NCBI GenBank assembly: GCA_024653225.1
Contig: JANLGA010000009.1
Coordinates: forward strand, 1 to 24,671
Origin: Bacillota bacterium
Lineage (GTDB): Bacteria; Bacillota; Sulfobacillia; JABLXB01
Length of the DNA: 24,671 nucleotides
Direction of reading: 5' to 3'
The notes beneath the pieces are model-generated. The model had not been told where the DNA came from and searched no databases. It worked only from the letters and a program-made list of their open reading frames with translations. Below are positions 1 through 5,597 of the stretch, piece after piece (the stretch's first letter is position 1; each line of letters begins with the position of its first letter). Made by a program: the position numbers and the translations under genes.

Positions 1-468
1 GGTTTGGGCAAGGCACTGAGGGAGGCGCGGGGTGCGGCGAGGAAACGTGTGAGTGAGTTGCGGAAGTACCTACTGGAGAACTGGGATGGGATCAAGTCGC
101 TGCCTGAAGATGAGAGGCTGGGGGCGATAGAGGGTCAGGTGAGGCACACGATATGCCGGCGGATGAAGAGGATCAATGCGAGGTGGAGTCCCGCCGGGAC
201 GGACAGGATGGCGCGGTTACTGGCAGCGGGAGCGAACGACGAACTGGCACGCTATGCGTCGGTGGGGCGTGACTGGCGTTTTGGGGAACTGGTGAAGGTT
301 CTGGACAAAGAGGCGGTAGATCTCGGTGACCAGATTGGGGCGGAGGATCTGGAGGCCTGGGTAAGGCGCACAATGCCGGCGCTCGCGGGCCCGCACGCGA
401 GTCGGCCGTGGGTGAAGTACATACTCAGGACCCTCACGTCGATCCGGACCGAAACGCTCACAGCATAG
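1..468 (+). CDS. ISLre2-family (UPF0236) transposase, C-terminal part, cut by window edge
   Basis: The reading frame is open from base 1 and stops with TAG at 466-468, leaving about 155 residues of a C-terminus whose start lies outside the window. The pattern KYLLENWDGI, then GAIEGQVRH, RRMKR, ARWSPAGTDRMARLLAA and NDELARY matches the conserved C-terminal half of ISLre2 transposases, a family found mostly in Bacillota. ISLre2 transposases are usually over 400 residues, so about two thirds is missing here. Whether the element is intact cannot be judged from the window. No terminal inverted repeat is recognised in the 50 bases after the stop. The element sits just upstream of a tRNA promoter. 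Confidence 0.8.
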   Translation, partial: GLGKALREARGAARKRVSELRKYLLENWDGIKSLPEDERLGAIEGQVRHTICRRMKRINARWSPAGTDRMARLLAAGANDELARYASVGRDWRFGELVKVLDKEAVDLGDQIGAEDLEAWVRRTMPALAGPHASRPWVKYILRTLTSIRTETLTA

Positions 469-524
469 AAAAGCCGGGGGGATTCACCTACTATCTCTTG
501 ACACAGCCTCAGGCTTTGCTCGCC

Positions 525-553
525 TTGATCTCCGGCGTGCTATCGGGTACAAT
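525..553 (+). promoter_or_regulatory. Sigma-A type promoter for the first tRNA cluster
   Basis: A -35 box TTGATC (525-530) and a -10 box TACAAT (548-553, five of six consensus bases) are separated by exactly 17 bp. Transcription would start near 560, about 45 nt before tRNA-Gly. An isolated TTGACA at 498-503 has no partner at the right spacing. Confidence 0.65.
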
Positions 554-604
554 GAATAGGCGATGTCGGTCTTCGGGCGGACAGGGATGCCCGAGAACTA
601 GCGC

Positions 605-678
605 GCGGGTGTAGCTCAATGGCAGAGCCCTAGCCTTCCAAGCTAGTCGCGTGGGTTCGATTCCCATCACCCGCTCCA
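605..678 (+). tRNA. tRNA-Gly (anticodon TCC)
   Basis: The acceptor stem GCGGGTG (605-611) pairs with CACCCGC (668-674), followed by discriminator T and encoded CCA. The anticodon stem CTAGC/GCTAG encloses a 7-nt loop with TCC at 637-639. The T arm has the GTTCGATTC pattern. It is first of three tRNAs in tandem. Confidence 0.97.
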
Positions 679-693
679 TAGAAAACGGCGCGC

Positions 694-769
694 GCGCCTG
701 TAGCTCAGGGGATAGAGCACCTGCCTTCTAAGCAGGGAGTCGCAGGTTCGATTCCTGCCAGGCGCGCCA
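694..769 (+). tRNA. tRNA-Arg (anticodon TCT)
   Basis: The acceptor stem GCGCCTG (694-700) pairs with CAGGCGC (759-765), with discriminator G and CCA encoded. The anticodon stem CCTGC/GCAGG holds TCT at 727-729. The T stem is GCAGG/CCTGC. It lies 15 nt after tRNA-Gly and is probably cotranscribed with it. Confidence 0.97.
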
Positions 770-792
770 TACATGAGAACGATAGGACTCGT

Positions 793-870
793 GGTGAGTG
801 TAGCTCAACTGGTTAGAGCGTGGGACTGTGGCTCCTAAGGCTACGGGTTCAACTCCCGTCACTCACCCCA
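793..870 (+). tRNA. tRNA-His (anticodon GTG)
   Basis: The acceptor stem is GTGAGTG/CACTCAC. The extra G at 793 faces discriminator C at 867, the G-1:C73 pair that identifies bacterial tRNA-His. The anticodon stem TGGGA/TCCTA contains one G-T pair and the loop has GTG at 828-830. CCA is encoded at 868-870. Confidence 0.96.
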
Positions 871-887
871 ACCTTTTGCCTGGATGG

Positions 888-915
888 CGATGGCCCGACG
901 CAAGTCGGGCCATCG
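888..915. terminator. Perfect 12-bp hairpin with GCAA tetraloop, probable terminator or processing hairpin
   Basis: Bases 888-899 pair without mismatch with 904-915 around a GCAA (GNRA-type) tetraloop. It lies 17 nt after tRNA-His and 57 nt beyond the stop of the convergent minus-strand DUF3795 gene, so it could end transcription from both sides. Neither side has a clear T tract, so it is not a textbook rho-independent terminator. Confidence 0.55.
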
Positions 916-972
916 TCGCACTCGGCGGCTTCTTCCGGGACCGTCAGTGCCCGGGGCGCGGCCGTAATGCCG

Positions 973-1428
973 CTACCTGTACCTCGGTTGGTCCCTAGTC
1001 TCCTCGTAGTAGGCGACGGGGCCTATCTCCTTCATCCTCTCGTTCATGGCGATCCACCTGGCCTCGAGGTGAGGGTCGAAATTGGTCTTCTTGCAGGGGA
1101 ACTCCGGGCACTCGAAGCAGAATCTCATCTTCTTCGTCTTGTAACATTCCACCACTCCGCAGTTCGGCCACTTGCACGTGCCTTGCCTGCATCCGAGACA
1201 GTCGCCTGAAGCCAGGTACTCGAGGAGCTCCTTGAACGCCTTCCAGTTCTCGAACTGGGTCAACCCGAGCTTCGTGAATCTCTGGGCGTAAACATCGAAG
1301 TTGCCGAGTCTCTCTCTTAACGCGCGTGCGTGCTTTGCTATGATTCCCTCGTTGTAGGCGAAGCACTTCTCGCAGCTCAATCCGCATGGGGCCAGGGCCT
1401 TCAGCACGTGTTCCTCGGTCACCGCCAT
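973..1428 (-). CDS. DUF3795 family cysteine-rich protein
   Basis: A 151-residue soluble protein with eleven cysteines. The N-terminal CGLSC-x2-C (Cys15, 19, 22) is the hallmark of DUF3795. A dense second group follows (Cys77, 80, 85, 90, 95, 104, 107, 112) and resembles a zinc or Fe-S site; its function is unknown. The start is placed at ATG 1428 because GGAGGG lies 7 nt upstream on the minus strand. An upstream in-frame start would add 14 residues and has no such site. It follows ftcD on the same strand with a 72-nt gap, so the two probably share a transcript. No hydrophobic segment is seen. The family is common in anaerobic bacteria and archaea, and its link to FtcD here is by position only. 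Confidence 0.75.
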   Translation of the reverse strand: MAVTEEHVLKALAPCGLSCEKCFAYNEGIIAKHARALRERLGNFDVYAQRFTKLGLTQFENWKAFKELLEYLASGDCLGCRQGTCKWPNCGVVECYKTKKMRFCFECPEFPCKKTNFDPHLEARWIAMNERMKEIGPVAYYEETRDQPRYR

Positions 1429-1500
1429 CTCGATCCCTCCGCAATAGTCGTCTGCTTCCGTTCCCGGCAAACGTGCCGCCCGGCCGACTGCCGGGTTTCG

Positions 1501-2421
1501 TTACTCCGCCGGGCGCCCCGCCCCCCCGGACCGAATCGCGAGTTCGAGCACTTGGTCGGTGGAGAGATGTCCGACCTGCAAGTACCACGCGGCGGAATTC
1601 ACTAGCGCGGCCAGGGGGATGAGGCCCACTATCTCCGTCTCCACCACGTCGGCGCCGTACCGGCGTGCCTCCAGCCGGACCAGCTCAAGCACCCTGTGGA
1701 GTGGGGTCTTCTCGTGGTCGAGCAGGTTGATAGTGACTTGCGCGAGTTGTTTCTCCCGTATGAACACTCCCTTCGCCTGGACGTTCACGAGCCCTCCGCT
1801 CGATTCCCGTACGGCCCTCGCGACGGTGGAGGCGACCTTGACGTCGGCGGTGTCCAGATTCACGTTGAATGCGATGAGCGGCTGGCGTGCTCCCACCACG
1901 GTCGCACCCGCCGTCGGGTGCATCCTCGGCTCACCGAAGTCGGGGCGCCTGTCGGGGTGGGAAATGGACAACTTGAGTCCCTCGTATTCCCCGCGCCTTA
2001 TGTCCGGGAGCCGCTTGCGATCTTGCCTGGTTGCCGCCTCGGCATAGAGATAGACCGGGATCTGCAATTCATCCGCCACGCGCTTCCCGAATCGCCGCGC
2101 CATCTCGACGCACTCCGCCATCGTGACACCCGCTACGGGGACGAAGGGGACCACGTCGGTCGCGCCGATCCTGGGGTGTTCGCCCCGGTGCTTCTCCATG
2201 TCAATGAGTTCCGCGGCCTTTCGTGTGGCGCTGAAGGCGGCTTCCTCCACAGCTTCCGGTTCGCCGGCGAACGTGACCACGACTCTGTTGTGGCTCTCGT
2301 CAGGGGCTTGGTCAAGGAGCACGACGCCTCGCACGCCTCTTATCTCGGCGACTATTGCATTGATGATGTCCGCGTTGCGACCCTCGCTGAAGTTGGGGAC
2401 GCATTCGACGATTCTCTCCAA
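1501..2421 (-). CDS. ftcD: Glutamate formimidoyltransferase
   Basis: This 306-residue protein would transfer the formimidoyl group from N-formimidoyl-L-glutamate to tetrahydrofolate in the cytoplasm, the last step of one histidine degradation route. The N-terminal CVPNFSEG and the motif RGEHPRIGATDVVPFVPV, whose His82 matches the catalytic histidine of mammalian FTCD, identify the family. The length equals the two-subdomain transferase without a cyclodeaminase domain. The start is TTG at 2421 with GGAGG 9 nt upstream. No hutH, hutU or hutI lies nearby, so related roles such as formimidoylglycine transfer in purine fermentation cannot be excluded. A regulatory motif copy lies about 95 nt upstream. 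Confidence 0.9.
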   Translation of the reverse strand: MERIVECVPNFSEGRNADIINAIVAEIRGVRGVVLLDQAPDESHNRVVVTFAGEPEAVEEAAFSATRKAAELIDMEKHRGEHPRIGATDVVPFVPVAGVTMAECVEMARRFGKRVADELQIPVYLYAEAATRQDRKRLPDIRRGEYEGLKLSISHPDRRPDFGEPRMHPTAGATVVGARQPLIAFNVNLDTADVKVASTVARAVRESSGGLVNVQAKGVFIREKQLAQVTINLLDHEKTPLHRVLELVRLEARRYGADVVETEIVGLIPLAALVNSAAWYLQVGHLSTDQVLELAIRSGGAGRPAE

Positions 2422-2488
2422 GCGACCGTACCTCCGGTCCTTCCTTGTCGAGCGCGACGACCGGCCGGGGCCGTCACCAATCGGAGTC

Positions 2489-2516
2489 TATTTGACATGG
2501 AACGCGCTAAACCTGC
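2489..2516 (-). promoter_or_regulatory. GCAGG...CAAATA upstream motif, copy D, in front of ftcD
   Basis: On the minus strand GCAGG (2516-2512) is followed 16 nt later by TCAAATA (2495-2489). It is one of five copies of a shared motif in this window and points towards ftcD, 95 nt from its start codon. Its function is unknown. Confidence 0.4.
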
Positions 2517-2530
2517 AAGGGTCGTCCTCA

Positions 2531-2656
2531 CTACACAGGAGAGGGCCGCGTCGTGAGGAACTTCCTGACATGCTCACGCAACATCGCGCCGGAGATGGTC
2601 TCCGTGATCGTCTCCGTGAACCGCGCACCGACTGCGTGGCCTCTCGGAAGCGATGC
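2531..2656 (-). other. Coding-like remnant, C-terminal end of an unidentified protein
   Basis: One minus-strand frame ending at TAG 2531-2533 has a strongly GC-biased third codon position and reads like the end of a real protein, with the peptide VGARFTETITETISG followed by MLREHVRKFL. No start codon with a ribosome binding site is seen, and the frame loses its coding character before about 2656, so it looks like the leftover 3' end of a lost gene. The family is not recognised. The same 460-bp stretch between ftcD and the second tRNA cluster also holds an imperfect 12-bp direct repeat (2594-2617), a 12-bp palindrome (2692-2703) and the tRNA promoter. Confidence 0.3.
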
Positions 2657-2739
2657 CCTACCGCTTCTCGCGTTGTTCCCTGACGCCTCGGGTGCGGCCG
2701 CACAGACCTCTTGACGGGCGCGCTGGATACCCCCTAATC

Positions 2740-2768
2740 TTGCGGAAGATTCCCCGCCGTGGTAGAAT
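2740..2768 (+). promoter_or_regulatory. Probable promoter of the second tRNA cluster
   Basis: A -10 box TAGAAT (2763-2768, five of six) lies 17 bp after TTGCGG (2740-2745, a weak -35). A start near 2775 would give a leader of about 107 nt before tRNA-Arg(TCG). A second -35-like TTGACG at 2711-2716 has only the poor TAATCT at 18 bp. Confidence 0.45.
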
Positions 2769-2881
2769 CAATAGGCGCGTAGACTCTCGGGAATGACTAC
2801 TGGAGTCCTCATTCGTCTTCAAACGACTCGGGCAACGTGCGAGGGAGAGCGCAAGAGAGCTAGTCGAATTCAGCAAGAGGG

Positions 2882-2959
2882 GCGCCCGTAGCTCAGCCCG
2901 GACAGAGCCGCAGACTTCGGATCTGAGGGTCGCAGGTTCAAATCCTGCCGGGCGCGCCA
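2882..2959 (+). tRNA. tRNA-Arg (anticodon TCG)
   Basis: The acceptor GCGCCCG (2882-2888) pairs with CGGGCGC (2949-2955), followed by G and CCA. The anticodon loop has TCG at 2917-2919. The anticodon stem GCAGA/TCTGA has four pairs plus a G-A mismatch at its outer end. The T stem is GCAGG/CCTGC. It is first of four tRNAs. Confidence 0.94.
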
Positions 2960-3034
2960 CCGACAATTGCATTGCGGCCGCCCGCCTGTGTTCCTGACGC
3001 ATCGTGGTGGCGGCGCGGCGGCGAGATTCCGCGC

Positions 3035-3110
3035 TGGGGCGTAGCCAAGCGGTAAGGCACGGGACTTTGGATCCCGCATTCCGTAGGTTCGAATCCTGCC
3101 GCCCCAGCCA
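3035..3110 (+). tRNA. tRNA-Gln (anticodon TTG)
   Basis: The acceptor TGGGGCG pairs with CGCCCCA, starting with the U1-A72 pair typical of tRNA-Gln. The anticodon stem CGGGA/TCCCG holds TTG at 3067-3069. CCA is encoded at 3108-3110. Confidence 0.96.
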
Positions 3111-3120
3111 GAGATTTGAT

Positions 3121-3195
3121 GGGCCATTAGCTCAGCGGTAGAGCACCCGCCTTTTAAGCGGGGTGTCGAAGGTTCGATTCCTTCATGGCCCACCA
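3121..3195 (+). tRNA. tRNA-Lys (anticodon TTT)
   Basis: The acceptor GGGCCAT pairs with ATGGCCC. The anticodon stem CCCGC/GCGGG holds TTT at 3153-3155. The T stem is GAAGG/CCTTC, the discriminator is A and CCA is encoded. It starts 10 nt after tRNA-Gln. Confidence 0.97.
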
Positions 3196-3262
3196 TTTCT
3201 ATACTGGAGGCTCCTTGCGGTGAACGCCGGAGGCTGCCGGCGTCGCGCGGGATTGCAGGCGT

Positions 3263-3349
3263 GCGGGTGTGGCGGAAATGGCAGACGCGCAGGACTTAGG
3301 ATCCTGTGGGCGACCGCCCTTGTGGGTTCAAATCCCACCGCCCGCACCA
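3263..3349 (+). tRNA. tRNA-Leu (anticodon TAG)
   Basis: The acceptor GCGGGTG pairs with CGCCCGC including one G-T pair. The anticodon stem CAGGA/TCCTG holds TAG at 3297-3299. A long variable arm marks a class II tRNA, and CCA is encoded. The 67-nt gap before it contains a 7-bp hairpin (3224-3230 with 3237-3243) that may guide processing. Confidence 0.96.
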
Positions 3350-3369
3350 TTGTTTATCTCAAGGCGCCG

Positions 3370-3394
3370 AAAAACCCCCTCTTTCTTGGGGGGT
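3370..3394 (-). terminator. Rho-independent terminator reading leftwards
   Basis: Read on the minus strand, ACCCCC (3394-3389) pairs with GGGGGT (3379-3374) and a run of five T (3374-3370) follows directly. It would stop transcripts from thiC and the decayed gene before they run into the convergent tRNA-Leu, which ends only 21 nt away. Read on the plus strand there is no T tract. Confidence 0.7.
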
Positions 3395-3502
3395 CGAATC
3401 TGGACCGGCGCTGACAATAGAGAACGGGCAGGAACGGTGGAAGCGCGTACCTGATGTGGTGTAGAATTGCATCCCGCAGCAAGTACTTGCCAAGCCAACG
3501 CC

Positions 3503-3898
3503 TCATGAGGTCCCATCCTTTCGGGCCGAAACGATCGACTGTTGGTGGGGTATCTGTACATCCAGAGGTCCGAGTTGACTCATAAGTCCCATCACGATTT
3601 CGTCTCCAATTATCGTACAAGTGTTCCTCCACTAGCCACTACATGAGGGACGAACCACCCTAATCTGCCCAAAGACTTCCCGAAGAGCTCGGGTCACCTT
3701 GTACGATGATGCAAGTCAACCCCCAGGCGTGTTGACTAGGCAAGTCAGTCGTTTTTGTGCTCGCTCAGGTATCTCGCTCCGCACTCTTTCAAGGAAGGAC
3801 TCTATGGCCAATTCCTCGCCAACGCCGATCTTGGCGCACGCTTTATCGCGTCGAGATGTACGGACTCCTGCGTATGACGCAATGCAAGAGGCTACCAC
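3503..3898 (-). pseudogene. Decayed SDH-family Clp-fold serine proteinase
   Basis: A single minus-strand frame from about 3898 to TGA at 3505-3503 (132 codons) contains recognisable family blocks: a VNTPGG motif preceded by a FLERVRSEIPERAQ stretch; SSYKVTRALREVF; then GDEIVMGLMSQLGPLDVQIPH. This matches SDH-family (ClpP/SppA-like) serine proteinases from memory of the family. The frame is broken twice, by TGA at 3718-3716 right after PGG and by TAG at 3634-3632 where the catalytic serine block should be. The N-terminus is not recognisable and the C-terminus is short. GC content is near 52 percent by hand count, well below the neighbours. It is therefore probably an old acquired gene that has decayed. 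Confidence 0.6.
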
Positions 3899-3971
3899 CG
3901 TTCCAGAGGTCCTGGCATACTGTTGCGGCCCGGATCATTTGTCGGTAATTGAGCCCTGAGCGCTCGAGCTG

Positions 3972-5321
3972 TCAGCACTTCTGCGCCCGGTCGCTCCCCA
4001 GAGCCTCGGCCACTATCTTCATCGCGCAGTAGTCCCCGCACATGGTGCATTCCGTGACGCCGGACGGGTTCATCTCCGCCCTCTTGCGCCCCGCCATCTC
4101 CGGGTCGATCGCGAGCTCGAACTGTCTCTTCCAGTCGAGCGACTTCCTCGCCCTCGCCATGGCGAGATCCCTCTCCCACGCTCTTGCGCGGGCCTTGTCG
4201 GCGAGCTCGCCGAATGTCCCCGCGCAGGTGCGTGCCGACCTTGCGAGCTCGGCGGCGTGACCGGCAATGCGTGCCGCGATGACCCCCTCGTACACGTCCT
4301 TCTCCCCGGGCAGCCCGAGGTGCTCGGCGGGGGTGACGTAGCACAGGAAATCCGCCCCGGCCATGGCGGCCACCGCACCGCCGATCGCGCCGGCGATGTG
4401 GTCGTAGCCCGGCGCGATGTCCGTGACGAGGGGGCCTAGCACGTAGAACGGGGCGCCGTGGCAGAGGCGCTTCTGCAGGGTGACATTCATTTCGATTTGC
4501 GAGAGCGGGACGTGCCCCGGACCCTCGACCATGACCTGCACCCCTGCGGAACGGGCGCGGTCCACCAGCTCTCCAAGTAGAATGAGTTCCTCCACCTGCG
4601 CCCTGTCGGTGGCATCGGCGAGGCAGCCCGGCCTGAAGCCGTCTCCCAGGCTGAGGGTCACGTCGTGTTGACGCGCTATCTCCAGCAAGCGATCGAATTG
4701 ATCGAAGAGGGGGTTGTCCCTGTCGTGATGGAGCATCCACGCGATGGTGAAAGCCCCGCCCCGGCTGACGACGTCCGCCTCCCGGCCCTCCCTTCGCATC
4801 CGGTCGAGGGTCGCGAGCGTCACTCCGCAGTGAACGGTCATGAAATCCACGCCCTCGCGGGCTTGATCTTCGATCACCCGAAACATGTCATCGGCGGTCA
4901 TTCCGACCACCGAACCCCGCTCGAGGCGCGCCCTCACAGCCGCCTCGTAGATGGGCACGGTACCCACGGGCAGGCGTTCCCTGAGACAGATGCCTCTGAC
5001 GGTTCGGATGGACTCGGGGTCACCCGTACTCAGGTCCATGACCGTATCGGCACCCGCCCGGAGCGCGGCGCGCAGCTTTCTCGTTTCAGCCTCGATGTCC
5101 GGCTTTACCGACGAGGTCCCCAAGTTGGCGTTTACCTTGACGCTGCAACCCGCTCCGATCCCGGTGGGCGTGACGCCTGGGTGGCCGGGATTTGCCGGTA
5201 TCACAAGTACGCCGGCTGCGACGGCGCCGAGCACCGCACCGACGTCCAAGCCTTCTGTCTGGGCGACGGACCTCATTTGCTGTGTGACAGTGCCCGCCCT
5301 TGCCGCCTGGATCTGCGTCAT
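3972..5321 (-). CDS. thiC: Phosphomethylpyrimidine synthase ThiC
   Basis: A 449-residue radical-SAM-like enzyme that converts 5-aminoimidazole ribotide to 4-amino-5-hydroxymethyl-2-methylpyrimidine phosphate, the pyrimidine half of thiamin. Family blocks run through the protein: VKVNANLGTS (residues 62-71), DLSTGDPESIR (96-106), GTVPIYEA (120-127), DFMTVHCGVT, SRGGAF, LSLGDGFRPGC, VEGPGHVP, GPLVTDIAPGYDHI and YVTPAEHLGLP. The C-terminal cluster motif is C425-x2-C428-x3-C432. It is the short form lacking the long N-terminal extension of plant and proteobacterial ThiC. ATG 5321 has a run of G (GGGGG) 8 nt upstream. No TPP riboswitch consensus is seen in the 276-bp divergent gap shared with the M28 gene. 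A GCAGG motif copy lies 114 nt upstream. Confidence 0.95.
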   Translation of the reverse strand: MTQIQAARAGTVTQQMRSVAQTEGLDVGAVLGAVAAGVLVIPANPGHPGVTPTGIGAGCSVKVNANLGTSSVKPDIEAETRKLRAALRAGADTVMDLSTGDPESIRTVRGICLRERLPVGTVPIYEAAVRARLERGSVVGMTADDMFRVIEDQAREGVDFMTVHCGVTLATLDRMRREGREADVVSRGGAFTIAWMLHHDRDNPLFDQFDRLLEIARQHDVTLSLGDGFRPGCLADATDRAQVEELILLGELVDRARSAGVQVMVEGPGHVPLSQIEMNVTLQKRLCHGAPFYVLGPLVTDIAPGYDHIAGAIGGAVAAMAGADFLCYVTPAEHLGLPGEKDVYEGVIAARIAGHAAELARSARTCAGTFGELADKARARAWERDLAMARARKSLDWKRQFELAIDPEMAGRKRAEMNPSGVTECTMCGDYCAMKIVAEALGSDRAQKC

Positions 5322-5394
5322 TGTCGAGGCCCCCTTTCTCATCATACACCGCATACGCCGCAACGAACACGGCTCGGGAGTCGGAGGACACCCA

Positions 5395-5435
5395 CTTCTC
5401 GAATCAGTTTCGGAGAGTTCCCGCCCGGTTCCTGC
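5395..5435 (-). promoter_or_regulatory. GCAGG...CGAAACTG upstream motif, copy E, in front of thiC
   Basis: On the minus strand GCAGG (5435-5431) is followed by AACCGGG and then CGAAACTG (5412-5405), ending in TTCGAGAAG (5403-5395). It points to thiC, 114 nt from the ATG, and is very similar to copy C. Together with copy A it forms a head-to-head inverted arrangement in which 5395-5403 can pair with 5508-5516. Confidence 0.45.
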
Positions 5436-5481
5436 ACCGGCGCCGCTCAAGTAGGGGAATCTCGCCCTCCGACCACGCCCC

Positions 5482-5516
5482 GCAGGGGAAAGGATTTCGA
5501 TGTTCGTTTCGAGAAG
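5482..5516 (+). promoter_or_regulatory. GCAGG...TTTCGAGAAG upstream motif, copy A, in front of the M28 gene
   Basis: GCAGG at 5482-5486 is followed by GGAAAGGATTTCG and TTTCGAGAAG (5507-5516). It points rightwards, 116 nt before the M28 peptidase start, and mirrors copy E across the divergent promoter region. Confidence 0.4.
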
Positions 5517-5597
5517 GGCTGAAGGAGCGCCGGAGAGAGTGCCAGGAACACGGCGCGGAGTTTCGGAAGGCGGCAGGACCGTCCGGAGGGGAAGCAG

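Noticed and set aside
3699..3959. Plus-strand 86-codon open frame in the low-GC patch
   Set aside because: It has no family resemblance and is antisense to the recognisable proteinase remnant.
5322..5597. TPP riboswitch upstream of thiC
   Set aside because: Read on the minus strand, the leader has GGCGAGATTCC-like bits but not the paired conserved blocks of the THI element. The foldable region is better explained by two inverted motif copies.
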